Positions 21,291-30,815 of a DNA stretch of 64,000 bases are shown here, piece by piece. The DNA lies in contig PUQB01000143.1 of assembly GCA_003024785.1 (NCBI GenBank), forward strand, positions 62,001 through 126,000, written 5' to 3'. The notes beneath the pieces were generated by a model, which worked only from the letters and a program-made list of their open reading frames with translations, made no database searches and had not been told where the DNA came from. Position 1 is the stretch's first letter. The number at the start of each line of letters is the position of its first letter. Source of the DNA: Selaginella tamariscina (taxonomy: Eukaryota > Streptophyta > Lycopodiopsida > Selaginellales > Selaginellaceae). The translations under genes were made by a program, and so were the position numbers.

Positions 21291-22530
21291 TGCACACATA
21301 TATAAACACAATCATAAATTTATATATACACGTGCACACGCATTAGAAGCACTTACAGAGACACATATGCACACACATGCACATTGCCTTAAACCAAACT
21401 TGAGAAATATATGTGGCTTCTTTATTAAGAAACATCATGTTTAACGCATGTATGATCTATATGTACTCAGTCTGTGTGTATGTAACACATTGAATTTACA
21501 CATGTAATATATATGTATATCTGTGTGTATACACGTGTGTATGTATATATGTGTACTAATATATGCAATGTGTACGATTTTCATTTGTTAACACTCTATC
21601 TCTTCTCTTATACATACACAGTATAACCATGCATAATCCCTTCTCTCATACATACACACCATGCATGATCATGATCCATAATATGTAGCTTGTCTCTTCT
21701 CTCATACATACAACCATGCATGATCCATAATATGTACTGATGTTACAATATTATGTATTATGTATAATGTATATCTGTGTATAACACTCACTCCTCTTAT
21801 ACATAAACACCATACATGATCCATCCTAACCCTAAACCCTATGTAACACATTGAATTTACACATGTAATATGTATGTATGTCTGTGTGTATACACGTGTG
21901 TGTGTATATGTGTGTACTAATATATGTAATGTGTATGAATTTAATTTGTTAACACTCTCTCTCTTCTCTCATACATATATACACATCATGCATGATCATG
22001 TACTCTATCTCTCTAATATTAATATGTACTAATATGTATGTATGTCTATGTGTATAATACTATGTGTGTATATATGTATCGCTGCACGTGAAACTTTAAA
22101 CTCTCATGGACACACACATGTTAAACCCCTGCATGATTTTTATTCTTGGGGTGTATGTGATACCCACGCACATGCACACGCTGATAATATAATGAAAGAA
22201 TATTCGTTTAGGGCGAATCTATAGTTTATTCTTTTTAGGGTTTAAGTATATTCTTAAAAAGAATATTCGATTAGGGTTAATATATATTCTATTTCTTTTA
22301 GGGTTTAGGTATATTCTTAGGGTTTTAAGAAGTAAGGCGGCGAAGGCGGTAGCTGTGAAATCTCCTTCTCTCTCACACACACATGTGAGATCTCTCTCTC
22401 TCTCTCACACGCACACTCCTGAGTTTATTTTTTTTTATTCACATATATATTTATATGTGTGTGTATCTTAATAATATAATTTAGATCTCTATCTCTCGCA
22501 CACACACACACACTCGTATACATATACACA

Positions 22531-22566
<36 letters not shown>

Positions 22567-22592
22567 TATATATATATATATAATATATATAT

Positions 22593-22626
<34 letters not shown>

Positions 22627-22934
22627 CTGTGTGACACACACACACACACATATATATCTGTGTGTGTTTGTGTTTGTGTATCTGTATAATTTTATTAATT
22701 TATTAATTTTATCTCTTGCACACGCACACACACTCCTGTTTATCTGTATGATTTTATTTGTTTTGCTCACACACGCAATTACTCACAATATACACACACA
22801 CACACACACACAACACACACACACACACAACTATATATATACTAATATACATATAATATACATACATATATTATGTGTACCAGTATCTGTATAATTCTAT
22901 TTATTTATCTATTTCTCGCACACACACGCACACT

Positions 22935-22974
<40 letters not shown>

Positions 22975-23345
22975 TATACATATATATATGTGTGTGTTTG
23001 TTTATCTATATGATTTTATTTGTTTCACACATGCATACACACGATATACATATACACACACATATATATATATACCTGTGTACATATATACATACATATA
23101 TTATGTGTACCAGTATCTGTTAATTTATTTTATTTATTTATCTCTCGCACACACACGCACACTCCTGTATATACATATACATATACATAAATATACTATA
23201 CATATATGTGTATGTGTGTGTATCTGTATAATTTAATTTATTTAGCACACACATACGATATACATATACATATACATATGTGTGTGTATGAGTATAATTT
23301 TATCTGATTTGTCTATCTCTGGCACACACACACACACACATGCAT
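21291..23345. repeat. Low-complexity core rich in TG/CA and TA microsatellites
   Basis: There are long (TA)n runs at about 22530-22630 and 22935-22990, (CA)n at about 22790-22830, and many ACACAC/TGTGTG tracts. A block starting ACACATTGAATTTACACATG occurs twice, at about 21487 and 21845 (period about 360 bp). Short open frames here are repeat translations, not genes. A Copia- or Gypsy-unrelated 80-bp block at 22081-22162 recurs at 51476-51560. Confidence 0.85.
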
Positions 23346-23360
23346 ATATATGTGTGTAGC

Positions 23361-24098
23361 GGCGGGATTAATCCCGCCGCCCTTCAAGTAGGCTATTCAG
23401 TTAGCCTCATTGCGGCGGGATTAATCCCGCTGCATACGCATGCCTTGTGCAGAATCGGGGGGATTTATCCCACTGCCAAAGGCCTGCCTGAAGGGCTTAG
23501 GCGGCGGGATTAATCCTGCCCGATTCCGTGCAGGGCATTGGCGTCCGGCGGGATTAATCCCGCTGCCCTGCGCGGAATCGGGGGGATTAATTCCGTCGCG
23601 AAAGGCCTGACTGAAGGGCCTAGGCAGCGGGATTAATCCCACCTGATTCCGCACAGGGCATTGGCATCCGGGGGATTAATCCCGCTGCCTAGGGACCGAG
23701 TGAAGGGCTTGGGCGGCGGGATTAATCCCACTGAGCCTTCAATGCCTGTTGGAGGGATGAATCCCGCCACCCTTCCCTTTTTTCTTCATTGGTGAGTCGG
23801 ACCAATCCCAAACGTTTCTGTCTGGAACATAGAAGGTTTACAACATACCAATGGAGGGGACTGGGAAGGGTGGCGAGATTCATTTCACCATCCCTTACAT
23901 GGTGGGCGAGATTAATCCCGCCCCTTTCTAAAGTCACTGAAGGGGTGTGCCAAATAAATTCTGCCAAGTTCTCTCTGAGACCGAGAAGGGTGGCAGGATT
24001 AATTTCGCACTCCCGTTCAAGGCCTCCAGAAAGGTGGCGAGATTAATCCCGCCCACTCTTTCAGGAGGCATTGAAGGGGTGGTGAGATTAATCCCGCC
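23361..24098. repeat. Palindrome array B (GGCGGGATTAATCCCGCC)
   Basis: About 16 copies occur, the first perfect and most with one to three changes (GGCGAGATTAATCCCGCC is common near the right end). Within the array a unit of about 120 bp is duplicated (about 23455-23570 and 23575-23690), with shared spacer text GGCCTGACTGAAGGGC and CAGGGCATTGGC. The array ends 335 bp before the first codon of the plus-strand gene, so each array sits upstream of one of the two divergent gene groups. Confidence 0.93.
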
Positions 24099-24210
24099 GC
24101 CCTTCCATGTGAATATATATGTGTATTAGTATATATAAGTTGCATATCTCACTTTATTTACTTTTTCATCTTATCATAATATTTCTAGTAAAAACTAGGA
24201 ATCTATGTAA

Positions 24211-24298
24211 AACTGTCCAGAGCTCACATTTTGTGGTGGTTCTAAAACAAAATGTTATCTTTTTTTTGCACTAGCACAAATGTGAGCTTTGGACAGTT
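24211..24298 (+). repeat. Hairpin-forming inverted repeat
   Basis: The arms AACTGTCCAGAGCTCACATT and AATGTGAGCTTTGGACAGTT pair over about 25 bp with one or two mismatches around a loop of roughly 40 bases. It lies in the presumed 5' leader or promoter of the ParB/methyltransferase-like gene. It could be a small MITE, a small-RNA precursor or a regulatory stem-loop. Confidence 0.75.
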
Positions 24299-24431
24299 AA
24301 TTCCGTCCACTTCTCTCTATGTATTATTTTTGTATATTCGGGTTTATACAAGTGTGTGTGCGTTTTTATATGATTTGTATTCATAATATATTATTTTGCA
24401 GAAGGACGATTTAATTAAACAAGGAGTTAAT

Positions 24432-27400
24432 ATGAAGTCGTCGTCAAATTCTGGGTAAGAATTAAAATAAAATCTGTTATACTCGGATATGTGCTTGAAT
24501 TAATCATTTTTGTATTCAGATGTGGAATTGAGGTGACATTGAAGACGAGAGCATGAGAAGAGATGGGCAGGGGATTCTAGAATCAACTTGGCCATATTTT
24601 AAACTAAACGGGAAGCGCATTGGAACAACCATAGTTGCTGTCAAACTAACCTCTGTCACATCGCATGGCCAAGCAAAACAATGGAAAGTGGGTGTGATAG
24701 TCAAGCATCCGAAAGCATGCTATGAACCTAGATTGAACGATGCTTGACACATAGCCTTGTTCCATCCAATGTCACGTTCTCGGATCCAGAGGTCGCCAGT
24801 TACAACATTAATTTCGGGTGGTTTTCGACTTGTGGATAATGACGTTCACGTGTTCACTAATGATGTTGACGTGGAGTTCTTCTTCAACTCAACGAAAGCC
24901 CATCTATGGAGGGGATCCAACTGGATGTCTACTTCGAAGATCTTCAGACTCATCGAGTAGGTGTATTCTCAGGAGATATTGCTTCACAATACAGAAAATC
25001 ACAAGTGGAGCAATCGTCCCTCTTCACATTGAAGAAGAACACAGCGACATCATAAAGGAGATTGAGAGGGTGGCTTGGTCTCAGGTTCTTTACAGATCAC
25101 GTTCAATTTGCTTAGAAATTTGGGAGCTGGAAGAGTGTGAGAACATTAGAACAGCATCAATCGGGGATCACACATGTTGATTCGGATCGTAGAAGAAAAT
25201 CCTTGATCGTTTTGTCAGCTGCACCTGTGGCATCCCATGCTGCAATAAGCCACAAGGAAATGATGTTGGATGATAGGATTTACGAGTGTAGGGTTAAGTA
25301 TTGCAGCGTCAACCCAAACTTCAATTACAGGCCACTCAACCAGGAACGTGTAGCTGAGCTCATGGAGAAGATGAAGGACGACAATTCTTACACCGTTCCA
25401 CATAATGCTGTCCATACTACGAGAGAAACAAAGGCGGACAAAGCACACCGGAACAAATGAGGAAGGTTCAGACGGAGAATAGAAAATTATAAGTACTACA
25501 TCATTAGTGGCCAGCACACAATACGGCAGCCCAACGACTTCTCGACAACACAACAAAGGAACGATGGCAACAAAACTTTCGAGCATACCCGTGAGAAGCT
25601 GACAAAAAGATCGGCGTTTTTAGTGAAGCCGAATCTCACAATCGAGCAGTACCATAAGTTATCGGCGAATGGGACGCTGCAGACACCAACCACTACAACA
25701 GCAAAAATGGGAGAAGTTCAAACACACGCGAGCCGTGTGGGAATCTCTTCAGCGACCACAAAGAGCTACCGCAGGAAATACACAATCTGCGGACTACCGG
25801 GTAAGCAAATTGTTTGGGCGGGATTTATCTCGCCGGTATATTAATCTGTCTTTTTTTTCAGAGAGTTGAAGAAATTGTAGCAGTTGATTTTGCCCAGGTG
25901 GGCGGGAAGGAAACATCCTTTTTGATGATGTTGATTTCTTGTCCCGAGGATAGGATCTTTGCCAAATGGTTGGGGATTATGGAATCCTTTGCAAAAGGAA
26001 CACTGAAGAAGAAGCAGACAAGTGAAGAGGAGCCCTCAGAGAAGTCTGCAAAGAAACCCAGTAAGACGCCGAAGTCTAAGTCTGTTCAATCTATAAAGGA
26101 TGTAGACAACGATTTCAAGCTCACATGGTTGAAGCCTTTAAATGGAACAACGATGGAGGAGATGGAAGTCTTGGCTGATTTGGTGATTGATGGCAAATTA
26201 CAGATTAACAACAGCAGCCCACCTCTCCTTTTCATCTCAAGGCAATGGAGTTGAAGACGGTCAGGCACTTCAAGGAGTGGTTGGGAATACACTGCCACAA
26301 ACTGGGTTGGACCTCGGCTTCAACATACGAAGAGGTCAGGAAATATTTGCATGTGACAAACGATGATATGCTTGTCGAATGGGTGAATCAATCGGAAGAT
26401 CTGGGCAAGAATCTATTGCACGCCAACGCCAAAAAGGAGAACATTGCGATGACGCCTTCTCTTATGGCAGTCCTTCAGCAGCGGAGAACCGAGTTGAACC
26501 TTATAAAGGAGGATGCTACGAATCACGACAAGCCCTACAGATGTTTGTTGTTGGATTCGGAGACTTTATGGGGTACCATCACTGCTTGTAGGAAACCGTT
26601 TCAATTGTTCGTGATGGATCGGCGGGTGTCAAAAAATCCTTCGACAGACAGGACATAGAGGATTTGGTGGAGAAACTTAGCCGTGCAAGCATGTACAAAG
26701 AAGGTATTTATTATTGAATTCATACTTGCACTCTTGACTGATATCTACGTTTTCAGGTATTTATTTCTTGATTCTTGCTCATGTCACCGATACCTTTGCC
26801 TTCGCCTTTGCCAAGAGGAATAAACATCGTTGGACAGGATTTTATATGAATGATGCTGATCCGAAGTGCATTGATTCGGTTGTTCACTTGGTTGTTAGGA
26901 ATGCGCCAAACAATTTCAAACTTCCAAATGACTGGAGGCATCTGTTTGCACTCCAACGGCCCTGAACCTCCATCCGATACACCGATAGCTGAGAGTGACG
27001 TATTCGGCAATGTACGTTATCCAAACATTACAAGTCAAGCGGCACGGAGCATCGTCAACTTGATCAGGGGTCCTCACAGTGATGCGTGGGTTTTTGACTA
27101 CTGCACTAGGGGGTCCGTCTTGAAGGAGTGTTACCTTCGGGATACATGTGTGTTTGCCGTTGAAAAGGATAAGACCATGGTTGAGGACCTGAACAAGTGG
27201 ATAGAGAGGTTCTCAACTGATACCCCAACGAAACCATAAGGAGTATTTGAGAAAGTTCCCTCCGATAAGTGCGATAGCTCTGAAGACGAATCTGGTTCAA
27301 TGTCGGAGTCTGAGGACGAACTTCAATCAGATATTAGACCGGAAGTTATCTCGAGGAGTACAGAAATTCACACTCCATTACCCATGGAAACATCAATAGA

Positions 27401-27510
27401 AGATAGAAGATCTTGAACCATCTCACAAGCGGCTTAGACCTTCTTCGCCTCACTCAGAAGGTAATAGCGAAGAAGAATTGTTAATGAAGAGTGACGAATA
27501 GTTGTAAATG
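24432..27510 (+). pseudogene. ParB-like plus amino-methyltransferase-like protein, frame-broken
   Basis: The first exon starts MKSSSNS (24432), with a GT-AG intron before CGIEVTLKTR. Later blocks shift among frames. A ParB-like segment at 25280-25560 reads VNPNFNYRPLNQERVAELME...KYYIISGQHTIRQP, matching the ParB/Srx-type layout 'N-x-R-x-L...RV..L' and 'YxIIxGQH'. The 25814-26260 block contains AVDFAQVGGKETSFLMMLIS and a Lys/Ser-rich linker. The 26245-26700 block has HFKEWLGIHCHKLGWTSAST and DRQDIEDLVEKLSRASMYKE, then an intron (about 26705-26757) and IYFLILAHVTDTFAFAFAKR, which resembles the region after motif IV of beta-class N4C/N6A methyltransferases. WVFDYCTRGSVLKECYLRD...FAVEKD (27085-27165) resembles motif I (D-x-F/C-x-G-x-G ... 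E-x-D). The expected DPPY is seen only as LLLDSETLWG. The tail LEPSHKRLRPSSPHSEGN ends at 27501. The function is inferred. Confidence 0.6.
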
Positions 27511-28009
27511 AGTGTAACATAAGGCATTTTTGTATATTTCGTTTATATTTGTACAGAAAATAAATTCTCAAGGATTAATGAAGCTTTTAGTTCAAACATG
27601 GGTCACACATTAACAAGGTAAATAATATACCTTGATAATTTTAAGGTCAGCTAATTATCATTTTGCAGATGTAATGAAACAATTGAGAACATGGATTTTC
27701 AGCATTGCATGAGGTAAGAGAGGGGTTTGGCGACAATTTCTTGTGCCACATGTCAGAATGACAGAGTTCATGCAGGAAATGGATAATAATGCAGCTCAAA
27801 ACATCGTTACCATGGGGGCCACTTCAGTTTTTCATCATCATTTTATTGGCTTCAGTTCCGAAATCAATTTCTTCAGCGCATGCAATATCTGAATCTTGTA
27901 AGGATGATGTACAATTAAATGATAAGGGATAGGCAACGAGATAGTGTCAACGGATAAATGTGAAAGGGAGCAAACAAGTGATTTGCAAAGTATTCAAGAG
28001 GCAACGCTA
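27511..28009 (+). other. Spacer between the two plus-strand genes of the 13.8-kb element
   Basis: The first 150 bp look like a 3' UTR (AT-rich, TGTA motifs). No confident coding block is visible before the HAD segment, though its first exon probably lies within 27930-28009. Confidence 0.5.
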
Positions 28010-28636
28010 TCCATGTTACTCATGGCCATATTGTGTTGTTGGATGTCAATGGTGTTCTGCTTCATCGACAAAGGCCCGAGGATAGGAAAAAAAAATCAAA
28101 CAAGGAGATTTCATTCCTTGTCATGGTAAATTTCGATATGATATTATTTTTCGTCCAGGGTTGGATCGTCTCTTTCAAAAGCTTAAGGAGATGGGTGCGC
28201 TTGTGGGGATTTGGTCATGCATGCAGATTCATAACTTAACACCGCTGTTGAATTTGCTTAAGAAACATTGTAGTGTTGCAGAAGAGGTGATTCGTAAAGA
28301 TTGGATTTTTGACCAGCGAATGTGTTATAAACCTCTCGAATTTCACAATATAAGAAAGGAAAGCAAGCCATACTTCTTCAAGAATGAAAGAATAATTGGG
28401 TCATGGGGAGATCAGTCGCTTAAGGATAATGAAGAATGCACATATCTTAGTGGTAGACGACTCTCCTCAGAAGGCTATGCTCAACCAAAACATTGCTTGT
28501 ATTCATCCAATCACTTTCGATCCATATTCTGATACCGATATCATGGATGAGCTAGTGAACTACTTGGATACGTGCCTCAGAAAGAAGAATCTCGAAAATT
28601 TTGTGAGCAGTATCCACCGTATCAACATTTCCTGAA
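28010..28636 (+). pseudogene. FCP1/NIF-type HAD phosphatase-like protein, frame-broken
   Basis: Blocks in order are: GHIVLLDVNGVLLHRQRPED (about 28023), matching the DxDG/N-type motif 1 of plant NIF/TIM50-like HAD proteins, where DVNG is usual; FRPGLDRLFQKLKEMGALVG (about 28154); IWSCMQIHNLTPLL; WIFDQRMCYKPLEF; KPYFFKNERIIGSWGDQ; and ILVVDDSPQKAMLNQNIACI (about 28445), with the DD of motif 4, then ITFDPYSDTDIMDELVNYLD. The family dephosphorylates the RNA polymerase II C-terminal domain or related proteins. Frame changes at about 28130-28155 and 28440 could be one short intron and one frameshift. Its place inside a transposable element suggests capture of a host gene. Confidence 0.68.
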
Positions 28637-28773
28637 GCTTTTCTTTCTCGTGATTTTGAATTTTATAAAATGAAGGATAGCAACCGGGCTTTATAATATT
28701 ATTCTTAAGGAACGTCATTTTTAGATGAGCCTTTATGCAGACCTGGTCTTATTACATCTTATGTATTAACAAG

Positions 28774-28896
28774 GATGGCAACTCCCAATTGCATTCGTGA
28801 GAGTGTTAAGGGTGGCAACAACATCAAGATATTGACCAAAATGATTAATCCGGAGAGTGATGATTTAGACAAAATGATTTCTCTGTATGGTTAGGA
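28774..28896 (+). other. Short open frame near the right end of the 13.8-kb element
   Basis: A 40-codon frame, MATPNCIRESVKGGNNIKIL...DDLDKMISLYG, ends in a stop at 28894-28896 and is preceded by open sequence from about 28740. It may be a last exon of the HAD gene or chance. No family is recognised. Confidence 0.3.
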
Positions 28897-29171
28897 AGAA
28901 AGTATTTATAAATAAATTAACATGTTGATAAGAAATGATTTCATTTGTAATTATGTTTGATAGTATTTCTTATTATTGTAAACTATTTTTAGAATAATAT
29001 GAATATTCTAAGATATTTTAGGAATATTCCTTACTAAGTAAGGTTATTGAAGGATTAATTAATTAATTAATTAATATTTAAGGCTTAATTACATATTAAT
29101 TAAATGATTAATTAATAATTAAAACTTAAGTATTAATTAGTAATTTATTTTATATTCCCATTTTCACGTAT
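28897..29171. other. AT-rich subterminal region of the 13.8-kb element
   Basis: Very AT-rich, with a run of TTAATTAATTAATTAATTAA at about 29055. No gene is seen. The left subterminal region (15458-15917) is similarly AT-rich and empty. Confidence 0.7.
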
Positions 29172-29192
29172 CATGCCCACTTTAGTTACAAC
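29172..29192 (-). repeat. Right terminal inverted repeat of the 13.8-kb element
   Basis: CATGCCCACTTTAGTTACAA plus a final C. It is the reverse complement of the left end (15437-15457) with one mismatch. Confidence 0.85.
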
Positions 29193-30274
29193 GTGCATTA
29201 CTAGCCACAAGACAAGCTGAGCTTGAGGCAAAAATTGCTTGCAGGAACGAGTCCCAGCACAACCTTGGAGCATTCTTCCTCTCACTTGCACGTGGTTTTC
29301 CTGCAGCCATGTCTTGGCAATTCTTCTTCAAATGCCCCATCTCCTTGCACCAGTTACAAGGCCCGATCTTGCTTGGAGGAAAACTCTTGCTACTGGCCTT
29401 TGATGTCCCGAACCAAAGCACTACTCCCGCCACTCTTCCCAAATTGGGGAGTGGAACTGGACTTCTTTTTCGCCTGCTTACCCACCATGTAAAGAGCATG
29501 AGGTGCATCCAAACTGGACGATCCTCTACTACCATTGGCATGCTCCTCACCTGGAGTTTCAGGATCATGATTGATCACAGTTGATTGCAGTGTTGCAAAC
29601 GTCAAGTTTGCTGTGTTCTTCAACGTGGTTTAGCTGCTCAGATCTGGGCAAACCAATGTTCCAAGCAACACTGTAATCTTGTTTACATCTAAAACCTTCT
29701 CTCCAAGAGCTGAAAGCTGAGTGATCAACGACTTCATTCTCCCCAAGAACTGAGAGGCCGACTCTGAAGGTTCCAAACTTTGAAAAATCGTCTTCAATGA
29801 AACGACTGAGCTATTCCCACGCGCTTGATTGCTGAAAATAGTTTGCAACTTTGTCCAATTCTTTGCAGCCATTTTCGTCAAATCAATGATGATGATGCAA
29901 ACGTCCAAGGCTAATGCCCATCCTGACAAGGCCTTGTCATTTTGCAGTTCCCAATCTTGGGGATCCACTACAGGTTTCTTTTCCGAGCTATTAGCAACTC
30001 GAAGACTATTGTCTCTCGTCATCACAAAAGAGATCTCACGCACCCAATTTTCAAAGTCACACCACCAAAGATTGAGATTGGAAGAGCCTTATTAGTAAAC
30101 ATTGCGTCCAGAATCACAAACCAGCCATGTTTGGAAAAAAAAAAGGCACTCAGCCCGCAGCTGCTCATGATGGTTACGTTCTTGAACTCGAGAAGCAACC
30201 CGAAGAAAGACGTCACTTGGATGTTGCTTTGGCCATGCTCGCTGTTGCCCCACATGGATCTTCTTCGGCTCTGA
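29193..30274 (-). pseudogene. Copia gag with zinc knuckle
   Basis: From right to left the minus strand reads: MVSEPKKIHVGQQRAWPKQH just after the primer site; SWALALDVCIIIIDLTKMA; SVVSLKTIFQSLEPSESASQ; FLGRMKSLITQLSALGEKV (the UBN2/gag helical region); and the CCHC knuckle CNWCKEMGHLKKNC, followed by basic residues. Several frame changes are present (about 30045 and 29625). The segment ends where the 13.8-kb element enters. Confidence 0.88.
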
Positions 30275-30279
30275 TACCA
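30268..30279 (-). promoter_or_regulatory. Copia primer-binding site
   Basis: The minus strand reads TGGTATCAGAGC immediately inside the right LTR, a perfect complement to the 3' end of plant initiator tRNA-Met. It fixes the minus orientation of the Copia element. Confidence 0.92.
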
Positions 30280-30404
30280 TGTTAGAAAAAAACGGATCTC
30301 ATTCTTGGGATGCAACTCAAATCCTACAAACTATTTTTTTTTTTTCTGTAATACTGTATACAATTTTCCTGAGTCCAACTAGACTCAAGGCTGGTTTCTC
30401 AACA
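30280..30404 (-). repeat. Copia 5' LTR
   Basis: A 125-bp LTR matching 8543-8658 but with about 15 extra bases (CAACTAGACTCAAGG area). It is followed by the CAAAT duplication at 30405-30409. Confidence 0.9.
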
Positions 30405-30409
30405 CAAAT

Positions 30410-30760
30410 GTTATACGGTAATTCCCACGCCAGTTACTTACCAGCATTTGCTCCATGTGCCATCTCACCAGAAAACCGTGAACTCATGGCACCACCGCAG
30501 CTCGGCCATTCTTTCCCATTCTTGTCATGAGTTCGTGCCATCCCAATCGTATCTGCATGTACAAGTCTGGATGTCATATACATACACAACCCTTATCAAT
30601 GAGTATTTTGATGACTTCCTTGCTCTTCTCTTGCACTTTTGAGCTGTTCTACTTGAGAACTCGCACACGACTGAGTAACAGCGCTGCCATGCATCACGGA
30701 TGTTGTGATCTTCCTAAGAGAGACCTGTGCATTTCGGATTCATTGGAACAAATGTATTGT
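30410..30760 (-). pseudogene. Ascorbate peroxidase, 5' part of the split gene
   Basis: The minus strand gives SVEQLKSAREE-like and EVIKILIDKGC blocks, an intron of about 60 bp, IRLGWHE, then DKNGKEWPSCGGAMSSRFSG and EMAHGANAG before a GT donor. These match the N-terminal part of chloroplast APX (QLKSAREDIK, MVRLGWHDAGTYDKN, EWPKCGGANGSLRF, HAANAG). The distal catalytic arginine/histidine region (RLGWH) is visible. One-base shifts break the frame at least twice. Together with 7613-8537 it makes one gene of about 1.3 kb before insertion. Its start is about 60 bp from the divergent PLP-transferase start. Confidence 0.82.
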
Positions 30761-30815
30761 GTTGCATCCTATAGAAGAATGATACATCCATTGCGGCGGT
30801 TTAACTGTTGTTCTT

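Larger units (their letters stand above)
15437..29192. mobile_element. 13.8-kb terminal-inverted-repeat element carrying a candidate transposase, ParB/methyltransferase-like gene and HAD phosphatase
   Basis: The left end GTTGTAACTAAAATGGGCAT (15437) and the reverse complement of the right end (to 29192) match at 20 of 21 positions. The insertion splits the Copia frame between gag (VASNA, right flank) and protease (ATSHYT, left flank). Target duplication is not clean: ATGCAC against TTGCAT is the best 6-bp candidate (minus-strand reading). Inside are a minus-strand gene on the left (15918-19055), two palindrome arrays (19196-19950 and 23361-24098), an AT/CA-rich core, and plus-strand genes on the right (24432-27510 and about 28010-28636). 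I do not recognise a described superfamily with this make-up. Membership of all parts in one element is inferred from the shared terminal repeats. Confidence 0.75.
8543..30404 (-). mobile_element. Ty1/Copia LTR retrotransposon carrying three nested insertions
   Basis: Short LTRs (116 and 125 bp) beginning TGTTAG and ending CTCAACA flank the interval, and both ends have the 5-bp target duplication CAAAT (8538-8542 and 30405-30409). The orientation is minus: a perfect initiator-tRNA-Met type primer site lies beside the right LTR, and gag, protease, integrase, RT and RNase H follow leftwards in Copia order. All coding parts carry stops or shifts. The element's own length is only about 4.8 kb. 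The rest is an hAT element (9143-11583), a solo Gypsy LTR (14302-15186) and a 13.8-kb inverted-repeat element (15437-29192). The two LTRs differ by indels including about 15 bp, so the insertion is not young. Confidence 0.92.

Noticed and set aside
21820-21845. CCTAACCCTAAACCCTA as a possible telomere remnant
   Set aside because: It is less than three units long and isolated in low-complexity DNA, so chance is enough.
22561-23236. Frames rich in Tyr/Ile or His/Thr
   Set aside because: They are translations of TA, CA and TG microsatellites.
19196-24098. CRISPR-like array interpretation of the regularly repeated palindrome
   Set aside because: The setting is a plant nuclear genome, spacers vary in length and partly repeat, and there are no cas genes. 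A binding-site array fits better.
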